From Muscardinus avellanarius (lineage: Eukaryota; Chordata; Mammalia; Rodentia; Gliridae), in assembly GCA_963383645.1 (NCBI GenBank), contig OY726569.1, positions 72,270,635-72,334,634 on the forward strand: 64,000 nucleotides of DNA. The letters are read 5' to 3'. Positions 1 to 10,735 of the stretch are shown piece after piece. Numbering within the stretch: position 1 is the first letter of the stretch; every line of letters begins with the position of its first letter. The position numbers and the translations under genes were made by a program. The notes below the pieces were generated by a model. It saw only the letters and a program-made list of their open reading frames with translations, was not told the DNA's origin and searched no databases.

Positions 1-44
1 AATATGCCAGGCAATGGAGGAGGCCCTTTAGTTCCTCCCCCCCC

Positions 45-1200
45 CCTCTTTTTCATTAGTACTAGGGATTGAAACTTGAGTGCTCTAACATTAAGCTACA
101 TCCCCCAAGCCTTTTTCTTATTTTGAGACAAGGACTCTGGAAGTTTCTCAGGCTGGCCCCAAACTTCCAATACTTCTGCCTTGGCATCCTCAATTTCTGG
201 GGTTATAGGGGTGCACCATCATCATGCCCAGTTATCTCTGCTGTGTGTGTGTGTGTGGGGGGGGGGGTACTGGGGATGGAACCCATGGGCATTCTACCTC
301 TGGGCTATACCCCCAGATCCATTTTATTTTTTATTTGGAAACAGGGTCTCACTAAGTTGCTGAAAGCCTCACTAAGTTGCTGAGGCTGGCTTCAAACCTG
401 AGATCCTCTTGTCTCAGCCTTCTAAGTACTGGGATTACAACTCTGTAGCACTACAACCGGCTCAGCACTGGGGATTTAACTCAGGGACATTCTACCTCTC
501 AGGTATACCTCCAGTCTTATTCTTATTTTATTTATTTATTGATTTGCGGGTCTGGGGATGGAACCCAGGGACATTTGAACTCTCAGCTACACCCCCTGGC
601 CTATTTTTATTCTTTATTTTGAAACAGGGTGTCACTGAGTCTCAAAGGGCCTCACTAAGAAGCTGAGCCTGTCTAAGAACTGTGATCCTTCCATCTCAGC
701 CTCCTGAATGCTGGGATTACAAGTGTGTGCCACCACGTCTGGCTATTTATTTATTTATTTACTTATTGTGATACTGGAATTTGAACCCAGGGGTATTCTA
801 CCTCTGAGCTACAACCCCAGCCCTATTTTTTATTCTTTTTTTTTTTTTTTTTCGGGTGTGGGGATGGAACCCAGAGGCATTTGACCTCCATGCTACACAC
901 CCCTGCCCTATTTTTTATTCTTTATTTTGAAACTGGGTCTCACTGAGTTGCGGAGGGCCTCACTAAGTAGCTGAGGCTGTCCGCAAACCATGATCCTCAG
1001 GTCTCAGCCTTCCGAATGCTGAGATTACAAGCGTACGCCACCACACCCGGCCTTATTCTTTATTTTTGAAACAGGGTCTCACTAATTTGCAGAGGACCTC
1101 ACTAAGTAGCTGAGGCTGGCCAGGACTTTGTGATCCTCCTGTCTCAGCTTCCCAAATACTGGGATTGCAAGCATGTGCCACCCCAACCAGCTGCTATTTT
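45..1200 (-). mobile_element. Array of antisense composite SINEs (about six)
   Basis: Consecutive antisense copies (about 51-234, 265-463, 462-525, 549-744, 768-840, 853-1053 and 1055-1195) each read GGTACTGGGGATGGAACCC ... CTGAGGCTG ... CCACCACGCCCGGC. This is the reverse complement of a B1-like/ID-like composite SINE. (GT)n with a G run at 242-267 and ATTT runs at 525-540 and 742-768 mark former tails. Confidence 0.75.
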
Positions 1201-1204
1201 TATT

Positions 1205-1545
1205 TTGAAAGAGTCTCGAGGCATTTTAGTGCATGCTTGTAATGCCAGTACTTGAGAGGCTGAGACGGGAAGATCCCAGATTCAAATCTAGCCTTGGCAA
1301 TTTAGAGAGGCTTTCAGCAACTTAGTAAGGCCCCATTTACAAATAAGAAATAAAATTGGGAGGGTGTAGCTTGGAGGTAGAATGCCTCTGGGTTCAATCC
1401 TCGGTACCAAATAAAAGAAACTGAGTCTGATTAAGTTCTGGAAGGACTCACTAAAATTGCTGAGGCTGCCCTTGAACCTGCGATTCTCCTGTCTCAGCTT
1501 CTCCAGTACTAGAATTACACGCTTGTGCCACCATGCCCCTCTATC
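1205..1545. mobile_element. Sense composite SINE (1205-1409) plus antisense fragment (1411-1545)
   Basis: The first copy runs sense, from TAGTGCATGCTTGTAATGCC to CAATCCTCGGTACC. It abuts head to tail an antisense B1-like half, which gives a short inverted pair. Confidence 0.65.
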
Positions 1546-1559
1546 TTTGTTTTTTAATA

Positions 1560-2570
1560 ACCCTCTAAGGAAAAAATTCGAATTCCCATTTATAGAAAAA
1601 AATGGAGTTGGGAGTCTCCCCTCCCTTTCTCTGCCTGGCTCTCTGGTTCCACCCCTGCACTGGATACATCCCTGGCAGTGGCAGATGTGGTCATGGCTGC
1701 AGCCCCGCTGGGGCCCTTGGTGGGAGGCGCTGACTCCAGGCAGGCACATCCAGCTTCAAAGCCCATGCCTGGAGCTCACTGGGACACACTTGCCAACCTC
1801 CCTTCCTAGCACAGTCCCCTGAAGGATAATAAGTACTCAATAAATATGTGTTAGCGAGTAACTGAATGAATAAAGGATAGAAGAGGGAATGTTGAGAATT
1901 AGAACATCTCCCATGCACCGCCATCAGGCGCACACACACACACACACACACACACTCCCCCTCTAGATTCTGCCTCCGGGCCATCTCGTTTCCTTCTTAC
2001 CTTGTGCTACTCTGTATGTCCAGCCATTGCCCTTCTAGCCTCAATGGGCTCATGACCTCAAGATTATCCGACCCCTGATCACCCTGGCCCCTCTCAAAGA
2101 TCCAGCTGTCAAGAGTCTCCCAAGGACTTCTCTGTGGCCCAAGAGCTACCTAGCTCTGCCCCTGGCTGCTGAGGCAGGGCCTGACCAGGATTGTGCCCCC
2201 TCCCCTCAGAGACCTTCTTTCTCTTCTCTTTCCTTTTCCTTTCCCCACCCTTTCCCTTCTCCTTGCAATAGAACCTGTCCCTGAAGGCAGATGAAGGCTG
2301 TGTTGATTTGGGAGGGTTTGGGTAAAGCCAAGGGTCTCTTCATAGTCTAGAGCCCTGTGATCAGAGGAAACAGCTAGGGTTGGGAAGCTGGGTGTCATGG
2401 GAACATGAATTGTCAAACGTCTACCCAGTTCTCTTAAAGTTATTCCTGTCTTCCTAGCCACCTACCTATAACATAATCTTACAACAAAAAGTACTTGTGA
2501 GAACAGATCTAGATCCCAGCTTGTGACCATCTGTATCTCCCAGGGACCTAGGAGAGTATTTTTATTTATT
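1560..2570. other. Upstream unique DNA, no gene seen
   Basis: This is single-copy-looking sequence with a (CA)n tract and a pyrimidine-rich patch (2213-2265). The ...CTCAATAAATATGTGTTAG segment at 1835-1855 may be an old MIR or L2 end. I see no splice-bounded coding exon. Confidence 0.4.
1931..1955 (+). repeat. (CA)n microsatellite
   Basis: About 12 uninterrupted CA units in unique upstream DNA. Confidence 0.9.
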
Positions 2571-2574
2571 TATT

Positions 2575-2777
2575 TTGGTACTGGGGATGGAACCACCCAG
2601 GGGCATTTTACCTCTGAGCAGCACCCCCAGCCCTATTTTTTATTTTTTATTTTGAAACAGGGTCTCACTAAGTTGCAAAGAGTCTCACTAAGTAGCCAAG
2701 GCTGTCCGTGAGCCGAGATCCTCCTGTCCCAGCCTCCCAAATGCTGGGAGTACAAACCTGCTCCACCACATCTGGCT
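2575..2777 (-). mobile_element. Antisense composite SINE
   Basis: This full-length copy has an insertion (ACC) in the B box and a TTTA tail at 2560-2574. Confidence 0.75.
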
Positions 2778-2829
2778 CCTAGGAGAATATTTCTGATAAG
2801 CATTAGACCTCCAACAAATATTTGTTCAA

Positions 2830-3040
2830 AGACAGGATAACAAAAGCTACCATTTCTAGATCATCTGCTACATGCCAGACACCATCCTATCTCATTTAAT
2901 TATTTCAACAACCTTAAATGTTAAGAATCATTACTATCACCAAACAAACAAACTCAGAAAATTTAAGTACCTGCCTCAAGGTCACACCACAACCTGGGTG
3001 ACAAAACTGGGACTTGAACTGAGGTCTGGCCACTTTTCAG
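2830..3040 (+). mobile_element. MIR SINE remnant, nearly full length
   Basis: It shows the MIR progression: CATCTGCTACATGCCAGACA, CATTTAATTATTTCAACAACC, TGCCTCAAGGTCACACCAC and GGGACTTGAACTGAGGTCTG. This is an ancient tRNA-derived element shared across mammals. Confidence 0.7.
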
Positions 3041-3101
3041 GTTCCCTCTCTTTCCTTAGGAAACCAGACCAGACTAGGATGCTGTTATGTGGGCCCTGTA
3101 T

Positions 3102-3105
3102 GAAT

Positions 3106-3144
<39 letters not shown>
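3102..3144 (+). repeat. (TTTA)n microsatellite
   Basis: Ten or so TTTA units, probably the relic tail of an antisense SINE whose body is reduced to 3145-3180. Confidence 0.85.
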
Positions 3145-3619
3145 GTGTGTGCGCTGAACACAGAGGCATCCTACCTAGGAATTTTTTTTTTTAATTCCCA
3201 GTTTAAGCCTTGCAAGGTGTCTATATAAACGGATTCCTCCTCTAACCCTAGAGTGGCGAGTGAGTAGCCTAATCAGGAATCTACACTCCAGAGCTTGGTT
3301 ACATAAGCACTTCAAAGGTCATCAAAATCTACACCCGAGGGCTTTCTGTGCTTGAGAGATACTAGAAATAATCTTTCACTGGTGAAATAAGTGGTGTTCA
3401 CAATACACAGTTGGCCAGGAAGAGTGTCTGGGCCCTATTGCCGGAGCATGAATGAGGTTTAAGAACCAGACCAGGCCAACTGCCTACCTCCCTTGAAGTA
3501 AGTTGGGTGACTGTGCCTGCGCTGCTTTTAGCATCCCACTGCAGGAGGTTATAGGAGAGAGAACAAATGGCCTCCACGCATCTTCATATCCTGTAGCTGC
3601 TAATGAAAGGACCCAATCA

Positions 3620-3847
3620 GCCGGGCGTGGTGGTGCAGGCTTGTAATCCCCGCGCTTGGGAGGCAGAGACAGGAGGATCACGCTGGTTTGGAGCCAGCCT
3701 CGCTGGCTTAAGAGATCCTGTTTCCACATTAAAAAAAAGTTAAAAAAAAATAGGTCTGGGAGTGTAGCCCGTGGGAGTGTAGCCTGGAGGTAGAAGGGCT
3801 TTCAGGAACCCCAGTACCACTAAAAAAAAAAAAAAAAGAAAAAGAAA
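3620..3847 (+). mobile_element. Young composite SINE with perfect target-site duplication
   Basis: The left part GCCGGGCGTGGTGG is intact. The right part has a small internal duplication of its GGGAGTGTAGCC segment. An A-rich tail follows at 3821-3847. The element is flanked by GAAAGGACCCAATCA at 3605-3619 and 3848-3862. Confidence 0.85.
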
Positions 3848-4264
3848 GAAAGGACCCAATCAGCCGGTGGGCAATGAGAGCCTCCGGGCCCCACGCCCCT
3901 CTCACAATAGCGCTCATGGCTCCTTTAGTCTTCTCATCTCTAGGGTCCATCTTCTATTCCCCGTCGTCAGGTCACATGTAATGACAAGCTCACGTCCAAC
4001 AGAAAGGATCTTGAGGCGTGGTGGTGGTGGGCACCAGTTCTCTGCGCGTGTTTTGAGGTTTCTGCGGGCCTTCCTAGCAGATTTCTGAGGCTCCCAAATC
4101 CCACCCCAGCCCTCCCTGCTTACCTCCCTCTCCACCACAGCACCAGCCAAAGATGGCACTCAAGAGGGCTTTTTCTTTATTTCTTCTCTGCAAAATCCTC
4201 CTCTACTGTGGTGACTCCTTCACAATGCTGCCTGGTCCTCCAGCTCTTAAATTTTCTGCCCTCC

Positions 4265-4362
4265 AGGGCAGCTGTGCTAGGACACTATTTTCCCATTTTA
4301 CAGGTCAAACGTGTGGGAAGCTAGGAGGTGACCTTTCCAAGCTAGTCAGGGGCATCTAATAG
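4265..4362 (+). mobile_element. MIR remnant
   Basis: The fragment has TATTTTCCCATTTTACAGGT, a core typical of MIR, followed by a degraded GGTCAC-like segment. Confidence 0.45.
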
Positions 4363-4532
4363 AAAACCTGGAGCAACTTCAAAGTCAGCTACCATGCATG
4401 AATGAAAGGAAGGAAAAGAGAAAGAGGAGAGGAACGTGGATGTCAGCTGATGTTATTGTCTGAGTCTGCCCATTGTCCACAGTTTGAGCGTCAGACTCAG
4501 GTCTGTGGAAAGATTACAAAAAAAGTGCCTTA

Positions 4533-4750
4533 AAGCTGGACGTGGTGCTGCATACCTGTAATCTCAGTACTTGGGAAGCTGAGACAGAAAGACTGCAGGT
4601 TCGAAGCCAGCTTTAGCAATTCAGCAAGACCCTCAGCAACCAAGTGTAACCCTATTTCAAGATAAAAAATAAAAATGGCTGAGGGTGTAGCTCAGAGAAA
4701 GAATGCCCTGGTTCAATCCCCATACCATCAAAATAAATAAATAAATATTT
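4533..4750 (+). mobile_element. Sense composite SINE
   Basis: This diverged copy runs from CTGGACGTGGTGC to AATCCCCATACC and ends in an (AAAT)n tail. Confidence 0.7.
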
Positions 4751-5504
4751 TAAAATGTCTTAAGATAGAAAGATTGTGGGGGAAAGGCAGAGTCTGAGAG
4801 ACTCAGATTCTTAATACCAAGGTTAAATTAGCAGTGGACCAGCTTGGAGGTCCACAGAGACTAATCCCTGGAGTGAGTTGGGGTTGGGGGCTGTGGTTGA
4901 AGGTGCCCCAGGATCTAGGACTCTCTGGTGCCAGCACAGCTGTTTCTGCTGATTGAGGAACAATGGGAAAAGTGGAGAGGATACCAGAAACCCAACCAGA
5001 GGACCCCTGGGAGGGAGATAGGCAGGACTTTTCCAGGATGCCATCATGGAGTAGCTGGAGTCAGGAAGAGGGTACAACCTCAGCAAAGGAGATGGGAGAA
5101 CCTGTAGTGTCAGAATAAAAACGATTCTGTCCTTAAGTAGTCCCTGCTGGCCTCGTTATGCCAGGCTGTGGAAGCCACTTTCCCCTTAGAGCAGGGGGGA
5201 GACAGCATTCACTCTGGTGAGTACCAGGTATGGATGAATAATGATAAACAGTAAAGCTACAAAACACAGCCATAAGAAACACCACTGGGACAACTGGTGG
5301 AATTTGAATATGGTCCATGTAGTAGATGACAGTCAAGTTAAATTTTCTAAATGTGATAAAAGGGGGTCATCCTTGTCAGGATCATGACACGTACACTAAC
5401 TCTCAGACTGTTCAGGGTATATCTGGTGCATGCATAAAACACCTTGAAAGAATACACACAAAAATTTATGATAGTAGTGGTGTTTGGGGAGGGTTGATGG
5501 AAGG

Positions 5505-5690
5505 CTTATTCTCTTTCTTTCTTTCTTTCTTTCTTCTTTTTTATTTTCTATTTTTGCAGTACCCAGGGATGGTCTGCCACTGAGCTATGTCCACAACACT
5601 TGGTATTTTGAGACGAGGTCTTGCTAAATTGCTGAGGCTGGCCTGGAATTTGTGACCCTCTTACCTCACAGAAGACCTCCCTCGGCAGAA
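5505..5690 (-). mobile_element. Antisense SINE fragment with (TTTC)n tail
   Basis: (CTTT)n at 5508-5535 precedes a shortened right part and a partial B1-like half. Confidence 0.55.
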
Positions 5691-6203
5691 GACTTATTTT
5701 TCACTCTTCGCCGTCATTGAAATATTATTCTATGTGTACTATGTGCACGACTACCTATTCAAAGTGGATGGATGAATGAATAAATGGATGGATGAATGAC
5801 AGAATCTCCCCTTCGCAAAATCTAGACGTCTTGCTTTGGGGGAAGAGACGGCAGAGGCCAGCGTCTCACAGAAGGGGACTTATTTATACCAATAAAGCTA
5901 TTTACAAGTTCAGTCTTTGGTCCTGTTGGCCCAGTTTGACAGCTTTCCTAGGTGTCTGGGCTCTCAAAATCGTGCAGATAATTGCCTGGGGAGCTTGTTG
6001 ACTGAGCCATGCCCCAGTCCCACCCCCAGAGATTCAGATTCAAATCTGGGGTGGGGCCAGGGACTTTTCACTTAGTGCCTGGAGTGAGTTTTCCAACACC
6101 CACTTGGAGAAACAAGACCGGGTGATATTTTGCTTCAGTCCTGGCCGTGAATGGGAGACTCCTGTCGATAGAGGAAGAAAGCTCTGCGGCTTTCTGTTGT
6201 TTG

Positions 6204-6284
6204 GGTTTGTCTTGTCGGCGTTGGGGTGGAACCCAGGGTGTCGCGCACGCTAAGCACGCACTCTACCGCTGAGCTACTCCCCAT
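6204..6284 (-). mobile_element. ID/BC1-like tRNA-derived SINE beside the promoter
   Basis: Read on the - strand this is a simple ID element. It has a perfect pol III A box (TAGCTCAGCGG), a perfect B box (GGTTCCACCCC) and then an A-rich tail. Unlike most ID halves in the window it is not fused to a B1-like half. It lies about 0.5 kb upstream of exon 1, in the opposite orientation. Confidence 0.8.
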
Positions 6285-6673
6285 CAAGCAAGCCGCTTCC
6301 CCACGCCGAGCGTGCCTGCAAGCCCGTCTGCATCTCGCCCGCCGCACACGCGCCCAACCACGCGCAGAGCGTCCGCTCCCTCCGGACGTGGGATCCTCTA
6401 GCGGCCGGACTGCAAATGCCCGAGGGGCCGGGGCGCGCTGGTGAGTGTCCGGCTTGCCTGTCTGGCTTTCTCCCTTGAAATAAGTAGTATACCTAAACCA
6501 GCACGTTAACCCCTGGGCTGCGCTGACTTTTTTTTTTTTTTTTTCTTTTTCTCCGTTCTTCCCCAAACTGCAAGCCAGGGGCAGACTGTTTGAAATAAGG
6601 ACTTCGGATGTAAACCCCCCAGCGTGTCCTCGGGGTGCCGGGGCGGAGGCCCGCCCTGCTCGGGCCCCTTCCC

Positions 6674-6717
6674 GGGCCGGCGGCCGGGGGGGAGCGGCCG
6701 GTGCGGGGAGGTGGGGG
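6674..6717 (+). promoter_or_regulatory. Potential G-quadruplex cluster upstream of exon 1
   Basis: Four or more runs of at least three G fall within about 45 bases on the + strand: near 6674, 6686-6692, 6705-6708 and 6713-6717. This is the spacing expected of a quadruplex former in a CpG-island promoter. Folding is inferred from sequence only. Confidence 0.4.
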
Positions 6718-6739
6718 CTGCAGCCGCTGAGGTCATTTC

Positions 6740-6930
6740 CTGTGCCTCCCGGAGCGCCCGGAGCGCGGCGCCGGCCCCCAGCCGCGGGAGGGCGCGGGGC
6801 GCACGGCCCCGGCTCTGTGCGGACCCCCAAGGACCCCCCCCCCCGAGACCCTGCACCCGGAGCCCAGGCCGGCCCTCGGGACTCGGCGACAGCCCCGCGC
6901 CGGCGCTGGGGTGCCGGTGCCCGCGCCAAG
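6740..6930 (+). other. PLEKHH1: PLEKHH1 exon 1, non-coding (5' UTR); start approximate
   Basis: A consensus donor, CCAAG|GTGAGG, lies at 6930/6931 inside the CpG island. It is the best donor upstream of coding exon 2. The 5' boundary cannot be read from sequence because there is no TATA box and such promoters usually have dispersed starts. No ATG lies in frame with the main start, although the frame stays open through this exon into exon 2. Other donors in the island (for example near 7166) could give alternative first exons. Confidence 0.55.
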
Positions 6931-7569
6931 GTGAGGGTGCAGCAGGTGCCTGGCCGCCGGAGCGGGCTCCGGGCTGCGGGCGGCGGCGGGGCAGGTGCGG
7001 CGCCCCCAGCCCCCCCCCCCGGGCCCCCCAGCCTCTCGGCCTGCGCCCGGGGCGGCTCGATCGCGCTGCGCCCCGGCAGGGCCCGCGGGGCGGACTGCGG
7101 CGTCCACCCGGGAGGGGCTCGGCGTTCGCCGCCCCGGCGCCCTCCCCGCCTCGGCTCCGGTCAGGTCTTGTGTGATTTCTGCGTGTTTCTCTCAGGGCTC
7201 CTTAGGCGTCGGGCTCGGCTCCCGGGGACGGGTCAGCCAAGCGGAAAAGAAAACAGGTTGGGCGCCCAGGGAAATCAGGGGCTTTGCGTCCTGGGAGCCC
7301 TAGAGGGTCATCGGGCCCCGGACCCGGGGCCTCCGCGGGGTGGCAGGGGCAGTGGCGATCCCTGCTGTACGAAGGGTCCTCTCTGTGTTGGATTGCTCCC
7401 TGCCGGGACATCTCCTCCACAACTTCTCCGAAGAGTCTTGATTCCAGGAAAACGCTTCATAGATCATTAAAACAGCTCTTGCGATGGAAGAGTCGTCCGT
7501 TTTATCATAAAAAGTTTTGGACTGTCTTCCAGATACAGTGTGCAGGGCCCGTGGCAACACTTAACACTT

Positions 7570-7705
7570 TATAGGTCATGGGTTGTGGTATTTCTGCCTA
7601 TTATTGTCCCCATTTATAAAGGAGGAAGAAGAAGTTGTGACTTGCCCAAGGTCATGTAGCTGAAAGAGTGAAAGCAGCCAGGTCCACTGTGGTTTAAAAT
7701 CCTCA
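7570..7705 (+). mobile_element. MIR remnant in intron 1
   Basis: It contains TTGTCCCCATTTATAAAGGA and GACTTGCCCAAGGTCATGTA, the conserved MIR core. It lies just outside the CpG island. Confidence 0.6.
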
Positions 7706-8149
7706 AGGTGGAGATTGGCCTGCCGCCCACCGCCCCCCTCCTGCTGAGCCACCTGTGCTGAGCTGCTTGGGCTGGAGTAGGGTGCATCCTGTGCTCTCGA
7801 ACTCATGTAAACTAACCACAGAGTTGAAGAAAGGGCGCCTCTTCTGCCCTCTTCAGAAGTCACCAACTACAGGGAATTAGTGTGTCCCTGCTCTTATCTA
7901 GCTGGCTCCTTAGCGGTCTGGGCTCCTTAGAGGTTGGAGAATGCATTACGCGCGTGGGCGTTAAAGTGCTAGAATTCCCTGGCTCCTGTGCTCCTGTGTT
8001 GGGAGACTCCACAGCAGGCTGGAGCCGAGCCACCACCACGCTTTCTAGACCTGAGCAGCCCAGCTGAGCCTCCTTGCCCTTCTATCGACAGCTAGTTCAA
8101 AACTGACCTCTGCGGGGACATAGGCGCTTATGGCTGGCCTAAGTATGAG

Positions 8150-8660
8150 TTAGGAGAGCCTCGGGGAGTGCACTTTGGACTGTCTGGCGATTTAAAATGC
8201 ACATCACTTAACCCTACAATTCCATTCCTAGGATTGCCTTTCAGGTAACACTCTGATCTATATGAAACGATGTAGATTGATTGAATATTCATGGCAGCAT
8301 TGTTTATTTTAGCAAAAGGTTGGTAAAAAACCAAATGTCTGCCCATAAGGGATCCTTAAATAAGATCATGTAGTAGCAGAACAGTAGAATACATTAAAGC
8401 CGTTATAAAACACGGAGGGAAAATGTGGCAGAGATGTATCCTGATAGAGGAAGCTCTCTGAGCTGTATGGTCACGTACGGCGTGTGGCATCGTTTGTGTG
8501 CAGCGTGTATAAGAACGCATACGCTCCAGGTCCTGCTGAAAGAGCACAAAAAGCCCTCACAGCGGTTGCCTCTGGGGAGAAGAACTATGGCTGAAGTAAG
8601 GGGGTGGGAAGGAGCTTTACTTTGCAGCTTAGATCCTTTTGTTTAATATTAAAAAATAAG
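8150..8660 (+). mobile_element. Ancient L1M-type 3' end remnant
   Basis: The order of blocks matches the 3' end of old mammalian L1M elements: ACCCTACAATTCCATTCCTA, CATGGCAGCATTGTTTATTT, AACCAAATGTCTGCC and GCGGTTGCCTCTGGGGAG. It is heavily diverged and has no reading frame. Confidence 0.6.
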
Positions 8661-8894
8661 TCGATATTTTAAAAACTAACCCGACCTTCCGTCTGGGGTG
8701 GAGCTGGTCCTGTGAGCCTAACTCCTAAGCCCGGGGCTCTGCTAGCTCGCCTCTTGTTTGTGGCTAATAACAATAGCTGTCTCTTAGAGGGCTTACTGGG
8801 GCCAGGCTTGTGTAACATTTCTTCTAAATCGTAAGAAAAATCCTTGATCTAAAAATTACCTGGCTGCCTTCCTTTTCTTCTTTTCTTTTGTTTT

Positions 8895-9357
8895 CTTTCT
8901 TGGGACTCAGGGCCTCATGTATGCTAGGCAAATGCTGTATTACTGGGCTTCACTCTCAGTCCTGAATTTTCCTTTTTTTTTTTTTTTTTCCTACTGGTGA
9001 ATGAACCCCAGGGTACTCTACCACCGGCTACATCCCCAGGCCTTTTTTTTAAATTCCATTTTTTGAGGTACTGGAGATTGAACCTAGGGCTGTTTTACCT
9101 CTGAGCTATACCCTCAGCCCTGTTTTATTTTTCATTTTGAAATAGGGTCTTACTAAGTTGCTGAGGACCTTGAACCCGGGATCCTTTTGTCTTGGCCTCC
9201 CAAATACTGGGATCACAGGCATGTGTTACCACACCCAACCTTTTTATTTTTTGAGACATGGTCTAAATTTGCCGAGGCTGGCTTCAGACTTGTGATCCTC
9301 AGCCTCGGCCTCCTATATTTCTGGGAATCATAGGTGTGTGCCACCCTGTGCACCCGA
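8895..9357 (-). mobile_element. Antisense ID element and composite SINE fragments in intron 1
   Basis: An ID copy lies at about 8905-8965 and a right-half fragment at 8985-9045. A nearly complete copy follows at 9065-9240, then a B1-like half at 9241-9357. Confidence 0.65.
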
Positions 9358-9419
9358 CATTGCCATTCTCAAAGGTCTGAAAAAAAGATTGAGAGTTTCA
9401 TATGATTTAATCTAATCTT

Positions 9420-9540
9420 ATCGCTTTTGTTTTTCAATATTATTGTTCTCAATTTCAAAAGGAGCTGAGGCTCAGAGAAGGTAAGCAAATGAGTTAAGAT
9501 CTCAGGATTATTCGGTGCCTAAGCCGGTATTCAAACCCCC
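9420..9540 (+). mobile_element. MIR remnant in intron 1
   Basis: It contains GCTGAGGCTCAGAGAAGGTA and then a degraded GGTATTCAAACCC end. Confidence 0.55.
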
Positions 9541-10663
9541 GCCCGCTTGGAGCTGGTGCAGGGCTCTTCAGTGCCGTGCAGTTTCTGTTCACTGTCTCTG
9601 TTATCAAGGCATGTTGGTTGTCCTGGCTCTGTCTTTTGGCATTCAGAACCCCAAGGTGTAGCACACACTACCTTTTCCTTTGTCTCCCCCAACGTCGCGT
9701 GCAGTGTGACGCTCAGACCCAGCAGAAGCAATGCCTGTGATGCTGGCTTAGTGGATGGCAGTGCTGAGGTGGGGGAAGGTGAGTTGTACCCGGTGTCTGC
9801 TCACCACCCCCCCAGCTCCATCCGCAGAAGGGAGCCCAGGGCCCTTCCTTTCCCACACTCAGGTGCTCAGCTTCATCTAGTGGAGCACTTTGGGAAGATG
9901 GTGGTAGCCCACTCCTAGCTAGCAGAAGTCACCAAAGGATGACTCAGACTCAGGATGTGGACCATAATGGGAAGACAGGAGAGTGCCCAGGAAATTGTAC
10001 CACCCTGAGACGCTTACTTTCTGATGCCTCCCGTTACCCTTGGAAACCATGTGCTGTCGGGGCCTGTGTGACCTCTGGCCTCTTTCTTTTAGGCTTCTCT
10101 AGTGACTGGCTCCCTTCATGGGGGTGGGGGGCACCAGGGTATTCAGGCTTGAGGCTCAAGACAGAGGATCTTCAATCTTCATGTCCTTGGCCTCGCCCAT
10201 GGGAATCACTTCACAAAAACTGGTTGAATTGAATGTAATCTCTGCATTTTGGCAATTTTCAGTCAAATCCCCAAACTTGCCAGAGAGAACCCAGATCAAG
10301 GGCGTGTTTTCTCTGATGTAGGCCCCAAGGATAAAGTCACCAAAAGATTTTTGTGGCTTTTTTTCAACAGGCCCCGCCTCTCAGGTGTATCTCCGTAACT
10401 TCTCCACCCAGGATACTAAAGGATTTGGGGGGCACAAAGCAAGTGTTAGGGCCAGGGCAGCCATGACACTCACTGGGCATCAGTAGAATCAAGAGAACTG
10501 GATTCAACATGAGTAGCTGTAAGTCGATGTGAATGGGGGCATACCTGGCAATTTATTGTACCATTCTCCCTCCTGCTTATGCATGTTGGAGCCTTCCAGC
10601 ATAAAAAATGAAAACAAATAATTGAACTGGATACTGTTCCCAGCTCCCTTTCACTCTCATTTC

Positions 10664-10735
10664 CCCGCCTCGTTCTGGGGATCAAATCCGAGCTAGGCAA
10701 GCCTTCTGCCACTGAGCTCTATCCCCACCCACCCC
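10664..10735 (-). mobile_element. Antisense ID element, intron 1
   Basis: This simple tRNA-like copy (CTAGGCAAGCCTTCTGCCAC, GAGCTCTATCCCC) has no B1-like half. Confidence 0.55.

Larger units (their letters stand above)
3863..6200. other. Upstream intergenic DNA, no gene seen
   Basis: Outside the listed SINE and MIR pieces the sequence is unique. No frame resembles a known exon. TMEM229B is the upstream neighbour I recall from human, and no part of it is recognisable here. Confidence 0.4.
6200..7260. promoter_or_regulatory. CpG-island promoter region of PLEKHH1
   Basis: About 1 kb of very GC-rich, CpG-dense DNA is set in otherwise CpG-poor sequence. It has no TATA box. A possible ETS-type site (ATTTCCTG, 6735-6742) sits just before the presumed exon 1. 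G runs at about 6674-6717 and C runs at about 6833-6844 and 7011-7022 could form secondary structure. The poly(T) tract at 6528-6544 and the ID SINE at 6204-6284 mark the upstream edge. Confidence 0.8.

Noticed and set aside
1..6000. A neighbouring upstream gene such as TMEM229B
   Set aside because: No frame or splice-bounded segment resembles it. In human it lies farther away.
6135..6929. Long - strand open frame of 264 codons over the CpG island
   Set aside because: It is a product of GC-rich composition. It crosses a SINE and the promoter, resembles no protein and has no splice context.
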